NCBI RefSeq assembly: GCF_014764505.1
Contig: NZ_JACXWX010000011.1
Coordinates: 1-64,000 of the forward strand
Reading direction: 5' to 3'
Length of the DNA: 64,000 bases
Origin: Phormidium tenue FACHB-886
GTDB taxonomy: Bacteria; Cyanobacteriota; Cyanobacteriia; Elainellales; Elainellaceae
Below are positions 1-8,631 of this stretch, in pieces. The translations under genes and the position numbers were made by a program. Under the pieces are notes generated by a model. The model was given only the letters and a program-made list of their open reading frames with translations. It searched no databases and had not been told where the DNA came from. Each line of letters begins with the position of its first letter. The first letter of the stretch is position 1.

Positions 1-12
1 CTCTTCCGATCT
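1..12 (+). other. Illumina adapter remnant at contig end
   Basis: The first 12 bases read ctcttccgatct, the 3' end of the standard Illumina TruSeq adapter, in the orientation expected immediately 5' of a read insert. This is an assembly artefact. Base 13 is probably the true left end of the contig, so tnsB cannot be followed further. Confidence 0.9.
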
Positions 13-80
13 CTCATTGAACATTCCCCCTATCCCAACCATCACCATGATCTTACAGCAGTCTCAATTCAAGACGCTTC

Positions 81-1346
81 TCAACTAATTTTTCGAGGTG
101 CCCTGTGGAATTCCTTACCATTGTCAACAATGAGAGTTTGTGGGAGTCTGCCAAACCTCATCACACAAATTCGCAGAATCATCATGCAGCTTCGGTAGGA
201 AGGTGCATCATAGGAAATGTAGACGGCTAGGATGCGGCGAGTGAAACCATCAACCAGAAAGCTGACCCAAGGCCGCCCCAAGTTTTTGCCTGTTCGAGAG
301 CAACGAAGTTCGTCGTCAACTTGGGTATGGTCAATGTAGGCATAATGAAAAGGAAAGTCTCCGTGGCGAGGTGTAGTCGGTTCTAGCTCCCAGTAGGGCG
401 GCTCCAGTTCATAAGCAGCACGGTGACCCGCTCGTGCAAGCATTTGCTCAGGACCGGATCGGCGTTTGATCTCAGCAATGAATGTTTTGTAGCTTGGAAT
501 TAATTCGTCCGGTAGACCTTGTTCAGCACAGTGGTTGACAAACTCTGAATACACCTCATACTTACGTTTCTGTTTTTTGTTTTCGTACTTCTTCTCAATA
601 AAATCCTCCATTACATCTAATGTGCTAGCAGGAATTTTACGGTTGCGATTGCCTTTAGACGTGGCAATATGAATTAGTCCAAGATAACCGTAACCGTGAC
701 TCTGTTGGGCATTGCGAAATGCTACTAGCCAGTTACGAATAGAACGCTCGAACTCTGTACCAGCTTGGACAGGTTCTCCATTGAGATACGGTTGGATTTG
801 CCGGTAGCGATTGTTTGCCTCCCTCAAATCCGTTTCGCTAGCTCTCTTAAGAATGTCCATTGCCTCCTGGCTGAAACCTTGCTCATCGCTAGTTTTCAAG
901 CTGTTAATTTTGCCTTGTAGAAGCAGGCGGTCAAATGCTTCTATCCCCAATTCAACCGGATCTCCAGATTCTGTTTGAAGAAGAATGCTCGTTTCTCCAA
1001 CTAGGCTAAGAGTCAGGCACTTACCGTCATAGGTAATTGGTGTTCCTGGAATTAATTCAATACTAGGAGAGGCAATGGTACTCAAAGTTGCCTGCGAAAG
1101 AGAAATACAACCGTAGGCTTCAGCCGTTTGCTCATCGCGAAAAACAAGGCATCGATCCGGTTCAACTAGAGGAGCAGCCTTCAAATCAACAAAAACAATA
1201 CTATGCGCGATCAGGAAGTAGATCTCGTCTCTGGAAACACCTTTAGCATGGTCAAACAGTTCTGCCAAAGTAATTCCAGGTTGTACAGAAACCATTGAGG
1301 TGACAGTATCAATCGAAGACTGGTCAATTTGGAGGTCCTTAAGCAT
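81..1346 (-). pseudogene. tnsB: Tn7-like transposase TnsB, truncated and frameshifted
   Basis: This is the DDE transposase subunit of a Tn7-like element, which joins transposon ends to target DNA. The 421-residue frame has N-terminal DNA-binding regions and then the RNase H-like core. The first catalytic Asp is in YIDHTQVD (about residue 333) and the second in VDNGKEFH (D408). The frame then ends at HRAPRKIS, before the catalytic Glu and the C-terminal third. In the next frame the same DNA reads HLEKLVEKRLELRLL, which looks like normal TnsB continuation, so there is a one-base frameshift near 100-110. A second stop follows close to the contig end. The start overlaps the tnsA stop by 8 bp. Real decay and contig-end sequence errors cannot be told apart here. 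Confidence 0.85.
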
Positions 1347-1899
1347 AATAGTCCTGCAAAAATTCTAGATTGCGTTGTAAGTTCCAGTTGATCTCGGCAC
1401 TAGACCAAACTTCAAACCACAGCCCAAACTGTGTAGCAAAATGCTCACCTGGCAACATGTGCCACTTCTCGTCATCGACTAGGGCATAGCGGTTTGGATT
1501 CTTCTCTGAAAGCCTATGCAATTCTTCTTCTGGCTTGCATTCGATCCAACCTGCAGAATCAGTGCGAATGACAAAAAAATCAGGCGTATAATAATGCGCC
1601 TGATTGCGTCCATCAGTTGATTGGTAGCTTAACTTGATTGAAGGTGGTTGATCGTAGAACTCTAAAACATTGGAATCATGCTCCAATGTGTAGATCAGGG
1701 GTAATTCTACCTTGTGCGACTCAAATTGAATCGTAAATTGCATTTTACGGCTAGGGAAGCGGCCCGAAACACTCCTTCTTCCCCCGCCTACTGCACGAGA
1801 AGGATTCGAAGAACGAATCTCCATAATGTATCTACACGCTTCTGCAGAAAGTTGAAGGCGATCGCACCAAACATCAAACTGTTCTTTCTGGAGCTTCAC
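1339..1899 (-). CDS. tnsA: Tn7-like transposon endonuclease TnsA
   Basis: TnsA makes the 5' strand cuts at Tn7-like transposon ends and works together with TnsB. The 186-residue protein has the type II restriction-like core: an acidic residue in the LEFYDQPP region, the Asp in YYTPDFFV (about residues 105-112) and the Lys in WIECKPEEE (about residue 122). It is shorter than E. coli TnsA (about 270 aa), as many cyanobacterial versions are. It is the first gene of the tnsAB pair. The intact catalytic residues contrast with the broken tnsB next to it. No tnsC is visible because the contig ends first. Confidence 0.85.
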   Translation of the reverse strand: MKLQKEQFDVWCDRLQLSAEACRYIMEIRSSNPSRAVGGGRRSVSGRFPSRKMQFTIQFESHKVELPLIYTLEHDSNVLEFYDQPPSIKLSYQSTDGRNQAHYYTPDFFVIRTDSAGWIECKPEEELHRLSEKNPNRYALVDDEKWHMLPGEHFATQFGLWFEVWSSAEINWNLQRNLEFLQDYYA

Positions 1900-2030
1900 A
1901 CTTTTCTCCTATTGCAAGATTTACTTTTACGAGCAATGGACAATCTGAATCACCTTTTCTTCTCCCATGGGGAGGAAAAAGCTATTTATCTAGATGTTAA
2001 AGCATAGCTTTAAAATAACTCATACTGAAA

Positions 2031-2071
2031 AACGTTAAAAATAGAAATTTTTGAGCAAATCGTTAAAAATA
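2031..2071. repeat. Direct repeat pair in AT-rich DNA upstream of tnsA
   Basis: The 11-base word cgttaaaaata occurs twice, starting at 2033 and 2061 (28 bp apart), in the AT-rich gap between tnsA and the recombinase gene. In Tn7-like elements the end next to tnsA carries several TnsB-binding repeats, so this is the expected place for one transposon end. Only two copies are seen and no terminal TGT/ACA boundary is clear, so the assignment is tentative. Confidence 0.35.
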
Positions 2072-2128
2072 CCAGGCGTAACCTAGTGTCAGTAGTGTAA
2101 AGAGCCTAATTTTATTGGTTTCCAAGCT

Positions 2129-3913
2129 ATGGCACGGCAGGCAATGCAACCGCACTCTATTTATGAGGCGTTTAATCTCTATACCGCAGAAGTGCGGGCA
2201 TCTGAGCCTGAGTCAAAAGCCTATGCTACGCTCGCCCAAACTCAGTCTGCCTTGTTGCGTTATGTCCTTCCAGCTATGGGTTTTCCGGCACCTAAAGGAA
2301 AAAAAATTACAGAACTGGAGAAGCAATCTGGCCTAGAAGCCCTCAAGCAAGTACCTCTAGAGAAGTTGCAGGAAGCACCTGAGCTTTTAAGACGTTCATT
2401 TGCGAGTGTGACTCTGTCGAAAGGCAACCAGCGAATCCAGCGCCATACGCTTAATCGCTTTCTTTCTTGGTGTAAATCCCAAGCTTGGTGGGTAATCCCT
2501 GCCTCTCAAGGCTCTACTAAAAAGACAGAAAAGCAGGAAAAAACTAAGCAAATTCGTACTACCACCCGCAAAAAACGAAAATCTTATGGATTGAAAGCAA
2601 CAAAGGGTGAGCAGATTCCACCAAATCTTCAGCAGGAACTTAATTCATTTTATGAGTTTCGGATCAACCCACCTACCGAAGCACATATCTCATCCGTTAA
2701 AGCTGAAACTGCAAAAAACGATCTTAAAAACATTGACCTTTTTTTCGGTTGGTTACACCATTACCAGATGATGTCCATAGACCAATTGACCTTACGGAAG
2801 TTCATTCCTGTTTGGGTTGGTAGCGCATATGAGAATGTTGAACAGGGAGACCGTTTGGTTCCGGAAGCACTTGGTGATATTCGAGAATACATTGATTGGT
2901 TACAGATACCTAATGATACTGAGGATAATTTTGAAAATCGAGGTGAGCAAAGTTCCTACACTATCATCAACGTACTGCAAACCTCGATCGCTGTTACCAA
3001 ATTTCTGCACCATCAGCAAAACCTAAACCTCTTGAAAATCAAATACGAAGACCTCCCTGAAGTTCAAGCACTGCGTCAGGAAATAAGAAAAATCCGCCGA
3101 AGCGTCCGCGACAACCCTTCTGTTACCCATACGCTCAAGCAAATTCCAGATTGGGTAGAGTTTCTACGGCTAGTAGAAGCCCTCAGATTAGAATGTGAGC
3201 CTAGTTTTTTAATTAAGAATTTACATAATGAGAAGCGCTCAAAGCACTCCTCACGGACATTAAGTGCGATAGCACTTAGTTTACAGAGGTTCCTAATGGT
3301 AGCTTTTTATGCTTACTTACCTCTACGTTCTCGAGTCACGTATAGGTACTTAAAATTTTTTGCATCTGATGACCCTGAGGTGGTCATGAACTACTTAATC
3401 CTCAACGAGGGTTATCTGTTTTTGTACGATAATGTTTGGTGGATAAAACTTTTCGGTCCTTTTTATGGCTCTGATAAGCGTAGTAAGCCACCTATACTTA
3501 AGGTTCCAAACTTAACATATGCAGATAAGACATCTTTCTATGATTACTTGAGCGCATGGTTGATTCACTATCCCTATTCAAATGAGGACATAGAGATAGG
3601 AGGATTGAGAGACTGTTTTAATCCCCAGCATTCCTTTGTATTCACGAAAAAGAATGGCGAATTTTATGAAAATCCTACAGATTTTACAAATGTTATTCGA
3701 AATGCTTCCTGCCGCATCATAGGGAAGCCAGTTACGCCAAATGCAATTAGACACATATTTGAATCTTATATGCAATCTCGAGTTTATTCTGAGGCTATAA
3801 TTGCTAGTTTGTCTAATTCTATTGGTTATAAGAATGATGATTTACGAGAAATTTATTCGGAGCAAACGAGCGGAGCAGAATCAGAACTTGTGCAAAGATT
3901 GGGAATAGATTGA
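2129..3913 (+). CDS. Large tyrosine-recombinase-like protein
   Basis: This 594-residue protein resembles phage-type (tyrosine) integrases. The N-terminal half is helical, with a Lys/Arg-rich stretch around residues 135-160. The C-terminal half has a possible first catalytic Arg in LPLRSRVTYRYL (about residue 395). It also has a box-II-like TPNAIRHIFESYM (about residues 535-550, with Asn where His is usual in HxxR) and a possible tyrosine nucleophile in LREIYSEQ near the end. The catalytic set is therefore degenerate. The gene diverges from tnsA across about 230 bp. It may belong to the mobile element or mark the island boundary. Recombinase fold is likely; activity and substrate are unknown. 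Confidence 0.6.
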   Translation: MARQAMQPHSIYEAFNLYTAEVRASEPESKAYATLAQTQSALLRYVLPAMGFPAPKGKKITELEKQSGLEALKQVPLEKLQEAPELLRRSFASVTLSKGNQRIQRHTLNRFLSWCKSQAWWVIPASQGSTKKTEKQEKTKQIRTTTRKKRKSYGLKATKGEQIPPNLQQELNSFYEFRINPPTEAHISSVKAETAKNDLKNIDLFFGWLHHYQMMSIDQLTLRKFIPVWVGSAYENVEQGDRLVPEALGDIREYIDWLQIPNDTEDNFENRGEQSSYTIINVLQTSIAVTKFLHHQQNLNLLKIKYEDLPEVQALRQEIRKIRRSVRDNPSVTHTLKQIPDWVEFLRLVEALRLECEPSFLIKNLHNEKRSKHSSRTLSAIALSLQRFLMVAFYAYLPLRSRVTYRYLKFFASDDPEVVMNYLILNEGYLFLYDNVWWIKLFGPFYGSDKRSKPPILKVPNLTYADKTSFYDYLSAWLIHYPYSNEDIEIGGLRDCFNPQHSFVFTKKNGEFYENPTDFTNVIRNASCRIIGKPVTPNAIRHIFESYMQSRVYSEAIIASLSNSIGYKNDDLREIYSEQTSGAESELVQRLGID

Positions 3914-3962
3914 ATTTGTGCGTATTACAGAACCTTTGTAGAAAATCGCTATGTTATTGGAC

Positions 3963-4337
3963 TTAGTCTTGGTCAGGAGCCGTACATTTGTCACCTGCTT
4001 GATAGGCTTTGTTTCGAGGCACATACAGTTGATGCAGAACCTCGTTATACCGACCTTCGGCTTCCATCGCCTTCAGGTCTTTGAAATATTCCAAAACGTC
4101 TTCGTCTAAATCGATTTCGCCACCCCTAAAACATTGTTCAAGAACTTGAAAAGTCACAGCACAAAGTCGCTTTTGTGCCATCTGCCAAAGATGAAGCAAC
4201 CAACTTTGTATCTTCAACGCTCGTCTATAGGAAAGCAATCCTTTGAACAGTAAAAACTTGTTTACTCCCAGCAAAAAGGCAAGCAGCATCGAAACGAGGA
4301 AGTAATGTTTGCAGGGCCACTTGAGCGATTTAGACAT
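3963..4337 (-). CDS. Hypothetical small protein (weak call)
   Basis: This is a 124-residue frame in the 511-bp gap between the recombinase gene and the next operon. It begins with a basic, hydrophobic segment (about residues 10-35, possibly one membrane helix) and ends in a charged, acidic tail. No family is recognised and there is no convincing ribosome-binding site before its ATG. A second frame on the same strand overlaps it, so this stretch may be a decayed gene or non-coding. Confidence 0.3.
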   Translation of the reverse strand: MSKSLKWPCKHYFLVSMLLAFLLGVNKFLLFKGLLSYRRALKIQSWLLHLWQMAQKRLCAVTFQVLEQCFRGGEIDLDEDVLEYFKDLKAMEAEGRYNEVLHQLYVPRNKAYQAGDKCTAPDQD

Positions 4338-4424
4338 ATTTGTAATCTTGCAATTAGATGTGAACTGAAAGCCTTGACTTCAGCAAGGACACTCAATCTC
4401 CTCCTTGAAATTGCGATACCTCTG

Positions 4425-5498
4425 CTAAACCCGTAAATTATCAAGGCGATCGACAATTCCAGCAACATTAAACAATTCGCCGATATATGTGAGCAGGCAG
4501 ACCAACTCCTGGGCTAATCCAAGCTGTAAGTTGGGAGCAATCGACAGTTGTGCCAGGTTCTTTTGTAGCTGGTAGCTGACCTCAATCCACTGTTGCGTCG
4601 TGTAAAGAGGCTGATAGGAGACCGAGAGCCCGTCTTTTGATCCGCCAACAGGAACATACAGAAACTGGGACCAATCCCCCAAACTGACCTGCATTTCAAC
4701 AAAAAACTCAGTAATTTCAGGTTCTTTAGAGGGTCTGATTGTCTGAATATTTTGCAGTTGTAGGGGGTGCGGCAGGGTTTTCAACGTCCAATCCGCTGGA
4801 TCTTGAGCAACTTGCAGCGGTGGTGTTACGCCTGATTCTTCTAAACCTGCTACCAACATGGAGTGTACAAACCGCTCGAAATCGGTTGTTGTTAGAAGCG
4901 ATCGCGCATCGAAAGCAAAATGAGTCCGGAGCTGATCGAGCAAAGACTCCTGGAGGGTGGTGAATTCCATCTCCCGCTGCCGGATTGCCGCAAACTCAGT
5001 CACAACCTGCTGCCGCATCTGACTTAGTTGAGCGGATAACTCCCTGCCTTTACATCGTCTCAGGCGAGTGTAGGCTGCCATAAGTTCACCAATCGTCGAT
5101 GAGGAGGGGGGCTGAACCTCTAAAACAGGGTGACTCCCAGAAACGCAGTCCAGGTAATCCTGCGTATCGGGACTTATCCACCGGGTTTCAACCTGTACAT
5201 GATCGAGGGATTGAATCTGAACGGGTTGAATCCGCATCATTTCCGCTGGTTCATCGCAATAGGTTTGGTCAATTAGTGCCAACAACGTTTCGGGCGTGAG
5301 TTTATCCGCCTGAATCCGTTGCCAAAGACTGCGAGAATCCCGGTCATCCGGGTAAAGCTGGTACAGCAACGCCTGCCAATGCTTTGGGTGAGCCAGCATA
5401 TGTTGGGCAATTTCAATGGGAGAACCCGCATGAACCAACGTGCAGCTTTTCTCGTGTAGCCCTTCGATATCACTGTGGAGGATGGCATAAAGTGGCAT
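4425..5498 (-). CDS. Conserved-looking hypothetical, last gene of DUF262-HNH operon
   Basis: I do not recognise this protein of about 357 residues. The frame can open at a GTG seven codons upstream, but the ATG at 5498 (MPLYAILHSD) has an AAAGAAG ribosome-binding site just before it and is preferred. The N-terminal part looks globular. A helical, Gln/Arg-rich middle (about residues 130-200) could form a short coiled coil. It follows the DUF262-HNH gene by about 70 bp on the same strand and is probably co-transcribed, which suggests a partner or accessory role in that system. This role is inferred from position only. Confidence 0.65.
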   Translation of the reverse strand: MPLYAILHSDIEGLHEKSCTLVHAGSPIEIAQHMLAHPKHWQALLYQLYPDDRDSRSLWQRIQADKLTPETLLALIDQTYCDEPAEMMRIQPVQIQSLDHVQVETRWISPDTQDYLDCVSGSHPVLEVQPPSSSTIGELMAAYTRLRRCKGRELSAQLSQMRQQVVTEFAAIRQREMEFTTLQESLLDQLRTHFAFDARSLLTTTDFERFVHSMLVAGLEESGVTPPLQVAQDPADWTLKTLPHPLQLQNIQTIRPSKEPEITEFFVEMQVSLGDWSQFLYVPVGGSKDGLSVSYQPLYTTQQWIEVSYQLQKNLAQLSIAPNLQLGLAQELVCLLTYIGELFNVAGIVDRLDNLRV

Positions 5499-5569
5499 AG
5501 ATCTTCTTTCCCTGATCACAAATTACAGCGCTCGGAATAATGCACCTTAAGGAGTTGGGAAGCAACGGC

Positions 5570-7390
5570 TTACCTGTAGGACACAAGCAAGGCTGGCAGT
5601 TCGATCTCAAAAGCCCTCCCTATTGCCGTTTTTCCCATCGCTTCACTCACCAACTTCAGCAAGTTCTCCGTGCGGCTGACCAAAAACATCTCGAAGTCGT
5701 TGTGCCAAAGGGACTCCGGCTCTACCAGGTGCGATCGCAAAATCGAGTCGAGCCGAGATCGAGAGATACCCTGATCCACCAATGCTTGAAGGTACTCATT
5801 CGGTGCCTTACCACCAATCTTTTTATTGCTGAGTTGGGACAGCGGAGTCAGGTTCACCAAGCAGTTGTACTGGGAGGCAGGAATTGCCTGACGTTTGGCA
5901 TAAGCGGTGGGAAAAAGATGGTGGCACTCAATCGGGTCATTAAAGAAGTTCACATCTGATAGTGCTTCGCCAGTAGCAAGGTCGATCGCCCCATTTTTCC
6001 TCAACAAAGCGCTGATGCTCTTGTAGACAGAGCCGTGTCGCCGCTGAGTGCGCTGTAGGAAGCTGCGGTCAAACAGCGCTTCCCGTACTGTACTTGGAAC
6101 GACCAGACTATTGCCCATCAACCAATCTGGCACCTCCAACATGTCTCTTGAAGCTCGTGCCTCGTGCCAGGAGGTGTAGAATGCAGTGCAGGCCCCGCAC
6201 CAGAACCACTGCTCTAACTTGGACCGTACCTGTTCCTGGGGATAGCCAATCACGGCAAGCACAGCAGCAAGAGCGACGAGTTGGATCTGGTAGGGCAAAT
6301 CCTCGGCTGCTACGATCCGCTGTCCATGTAGAAACCTCACTGCCTCTTCATACCCCACCACCACTCGTGGGGCAAAGGTTTTGTACTCCTCAACCGACAA
6401 ATTTAAAACCTCATCTCGTCCACAAGCCACTGCTGGAAGCTTTTGTGAGGGAGCCGAGGTTTTGATGGCATGTTGGCGACGATAATAAGTTGCGACCAGA
6501 GTCACGCAAGATAAAAAGTCTGTTTCCCGCACTGAATGCAGCAACCGATGTTTTTTGAGAATTTGTTCTTTTTCAGCCCAGTCTTCTCGGAGGGAGAAGT
6601 TGTCGGCGGCAAAGCAGGCGGTAGCGAGATCAAAGAAGGTGAGAACTGAATTTTGCGTATTCACGTTCTCGAACATCTGGCAGACGGCAGGGCGGGGCAG
6701 TGATGCCATCAATTCAATGACGGGTAGCTGATAATGCTCAAACCGCTTGATGATTTCCTGCTCGAACTTGTCAATTAATTCCAGCTTTTCAGGTGCGTAG
6801 TTCCAATATTTGCAGTATTCCTGCCGCCATTTTGAGAACTGAAAGGTGCTAGTAGTTGGGAACAAGTTCTGCTCGTACTCTTTTTCTGGCGTGGAGCAAT
6901 CAATCTTTTTGCCTTCGGTGCCGCACCCGGCTTTAATGCGATCCTCGTTCAGACTGACGATCGCTTGCTCTCGACGGATTTGAGCATCCAGTGCCTTTTC
7001 AATGTCAATGTAGTACCAGCGGTTAGAGTGTTTGTAATTTCTTTTTCCACGGAGTTGAACCGGGCGATTCGAGAACAGAGCCATGTAAAGGGCCGTCAGC
7101 CGTTGCTGTCCATCCAGGATTAGATAAGTTGGGACAGGTTGTTGTTGAAGTTGCACGCCTTCCACCAATCGAGGACGAAATACCCAGTGAGGGCTGCTAT
7201 TCTCCAGCAACATGATCGCCCCGATCGTCCACCCCCGACTGATGCTTGCTAACAGACGAATGATCAGATCGTCTAACCAGCAAAAACTACGTTGTAGATC
7301 TGGCAGTTGAATCTTGCCTTGATGGATTTGTAAAAGCAGATCGGCCAATACAGGTTTGCCAATGTCGAAATTGGAAAGCATGCCGTCCAT
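5570..7390 (-). CDS. DUF262-HNH nuclease, SspE/GmrSD-like
   Basis: This 606-residue protein has the two-part layout of the GmrSD/SspE families. The N-terminal DUF262 (ParB-like NTPase) carries the signature DGQQR (residues 93-97). The C-terminal HNH-type nuclease domain has IECHHLFP (about residue 488), then a conserved Asn in NLTPLS and the downstream KIGGKAPNEYL. Family knowledge: GmrSD cuts modified phage DNA, and SspE is the phosphorothioation-sensing nicking effector of SspABCD systems (DUF262 plus DUF1524). Its place about 8 kb from sspB makes an SspE-like role attractive. Many stand-alone DUF262-HNH proteins exist, however, and exact orthology is not shown. It lies in a - strand operon with three small or unknown genes. 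Confidence 0.75.
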   Translation of the reverse strand: MDGMLSNFDIGKPVLADLLLQIHQGKIQLPDLQRSFCWLDDLIIRLLASISRGWTIGAIMLLENSSPHWVFRPRLVEGVQLQQQPVPTYLILDGQQRLTALYMALFSNRPVQLRGKRNYKHSNRWYYIDIEKALDAQIRREQAIVSLNEDRIKAGCGTEGKKIDCSTPEKEYEQNLFPTTSTFQFSKWRQEYCKYWNYAPEKLELIDKFEQEIIKRFEHYQLPVIELMASLPRPAVCQMFENVNTQNSVLTFFDLATACFAADNFSLREDWAEKEQILKKHRLLHSVRETDFLSCVTLVATYYRRQHAIKTSAPSQKLPAVACGRDEVLNLSVEEYKTFAPRVVVGYEEAVRFLHGQRIVAAEDLPYQIQLVALAAVLAVIGYPQEQVRSKLEQWFWCGACTAFYTSWHEARASRDMLEVPDWLMGNSLVVPSTVREALFDRSFLQRTQRRHGSVYKSISALLRKNGAIDLATGEALSDVNFFNDPIECHHLFPTAYAKRQAIPASQYNCLVNLTPLSQLSNKKIGGKAPNEYLQALVDQGISRSRLDSILRSHLVEPESLWHNDFEMFLVSRTENLLKLVSEAMGKTAIGRAFEIELPALLVSYR

Positions 7391-7508
7391 GTACGCGGGT
7401 TCCTCCGGGGCTGTTGAAGAGATTGTTGTAACGATAGATCGAGCGTACTATCTGAAACAAGACAATCCCCCAAATTCCCCTCAAATGAGGGAAAGAACCA
7501 CACATCTG

Positions 7509-7853
7509 TCATGACTGGTCTGGAAATAGAATGGCACGATCTCTGGGTGGGAGTGGGCAAAGACGATCCCATGCTTCAGCAGGAATTTCACGGTAATGAC
7601 GGAGTAAAAACCGGAACTCCCCTAATCGACGCAGGTAAACCTCTTTGAGCATTCGGGGTTCGTGATTCTGACTCATCCATCGCTCCATTGTGGCTAAGCT
7701 ACATCCGGCAACGATCGCGAGTTGCTCTTGGGTGAGATCGAGTTCCTCATACAGCTCACGGGGATGGGCGATCGCAATCTGACAATTTACGTAAGTCCGA
7801 AACAGCACCCGTTCGACTTCTCCAAATGGAACTTGTCCTGACCTGCGTGTCAT
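7509..7853 (-). CDS. Small helix-turn-helix protein
   Basis: This 114-residue protein has a clear helix-turn-helix in the middle (about residues 38-62, with LTQEQLAIVAGCSLATMERW), resembling DNA-binding domains of XRE or MerR-like type. The C-terminal half is basic and ends in a Pro-rich tail. Its start overlaps the stop of the upstream 132-residue gene by 4 bp, so the two are translationally coupled. The DUF262-HNH gene follows after about 118 bp. It could regulate the operon or give sequence specificity to the nuclease; the sequence does not decide between these. Confidence 0.65.
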   Translation of the reverse strand: MTRRSGQVPFGEVERVLFRTYVNCQIAIAHPRELYEELDLTQEQLAIVAGCSLATMERWMSQNHEPRMLKEVYLRRLGEFRFLLRHYREIPAEAWDRLCPLPPRDRAILFPDQS

Positions 7854-8248
7854 AAAGCCTCCAACTCAGTAGAAACTGATGGAGCCTGTTCAGGAAGAAT
7901 CTCTAGATCTTCTTCAGCAACCCAATCAGCGGCAATCCAGTCTCGTGATGGGCTGTCAGCATCTAGCAATAAGAGGTAAATCCAGGACCACTGAGGTCTT
8001 TCATGAGAGCTATCTGACCTTGGGAGGTAAACGTGCCCAATAATGCTGCCCCAATCTGTGTTCTGGGTTGGAATCCAACGGCACCGTTCTCCCATTTGAT
8101 ACTTAGGGGAAGCGACAGATTGGGGAAAACCTGGAGGCAGGTCAAGTCGTCGTATATTTTCGCTTAAGAAGTCAAACATAGAGGAACTGGCTAGTTGAGT
8201 TGCCGTATCGAGCAGGCTCATGAGCTGCTGATTCGACCATTGAATCAA
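7850..8248 (-). CDS. Hypothetical protein, first gene of DUF262-HNH operon
   Basis: This is a 132-residue soluble protein of unknown family, with a Trp-rich central part (about residues 55-105) and an acidic C terminus. It opens the four-gene - strand operon and overlaps the HTH gene by 4 bp (ATGA-type). The promoter should lie in 8249-8320, the divergent gap shared with the XRE regulator. Its coupling to a DNA-binding protein suggests the two act together. No enzymatic motif is seen. Confidence 0.6.
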   Translation of the reverse strand: MIQWSNQQLMSLLDTATQLASSSMFDFLSENIRRLDLPPGFPQSVASPKYQMGERCRWIPTQNTDWGSIIGHVYLPRSDSSHERPQWSWIYLLLLDADSPSRDWIAADWVAEEDLEILPEQAPSVSTELEAL

Positions 8249-8308
8249 TGACTGAGCAGTTGTTTGCCAATCAATCAGGAGTAATCACACTTATAGTATG
8301 AAATTCTA

Positions 8309-8319
8309 CACCTATTATG
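8309..8319 (-). promoter_or_regulatory. Candidate operator CATAATAGGTG upstream of DUF262 operon
   Basis: Read on the - strand this is CATAATAGGTG. It lies in the divergent gap between the XRE gene and the DUF262-HNH operon, about 60 bp before the operon's first codon and directly before the XRE start. The same 11-mer, in the same orientation relative to its downstream operon, occurs just upstream of sspB at 15568. It could be an XRE operator or a shared extended -10 region. Confidence 0.4.
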
Positions 8320-8320
8320 T

Positions 8321-8608
8321 GTGGACTTGATACCCTCATTCCCTCAAGATTCAGTCGTGAGGGAAAATGAGCGTTCGGACATAAAGTGGTTATTCGGTAG
8401 AGCGGTTAGGAAGCGCAGGCGAGAACTAGACCTCTCACAGGAGGAATTGGCTGAACGCGCAGGCTTGCATCGGAACTACATCTCAGATATTGAGCGGGGC
8501 GATCGCAATCCTTCTCTTGAAAATATCCAAAAGCTGGCAAAAGCCCTTGATACAAAGGTTTCTGCGCTCTTCATCAATTATGGAGTTGATGAGGCATCTG
8601 AAGATTGA
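8321..8608 (+). CDS. XRE-family transcriptional regulator
   Basis: This 95-residue protein carries a textbook XRE/Cro-type helix-turn-helix over about residues 25-80, with LSQEELAERAGLHRNYISDI as the two core helices followed by ERGDRNPSLENIQKLAKAL. Small controller-type proteins like this often regulate restriction or defence operons. It reads divergently from the DUF262-HNH operon, and its GTG start directly follows the candidate operator at 8309-8319. It may therefore control itself, the divergent operon and possibly sspB. A later start is possible, because the first 20 residues are not part of the domain. Confidence 0.85.
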   Translation: MDLIPSFPQDSVVRENERSDIKWLFGRAVRKRRRELDLSQEELAERAGLHRNYISDIERGDRNPSLENIQKLAKALDTKVSALFINYGVDEASED

Positions 8609-8631
8609 TGCAATCAACAAAGGCACAGATT

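Noticed and set aside
1714-2007. A 97-codon + strand frame overlapping the tnsA start
   Set aside because: It lies mostly antisense to tnsA, has no family features and crosses the AT-rich upstream region.
4262-4468. A 68-codon - strand frame overlapping the weak 124-residue call
   Set aside because: No motif and no ribosome-binding site; it also conflicts with the neighbouring frames, so at most one of them is real.
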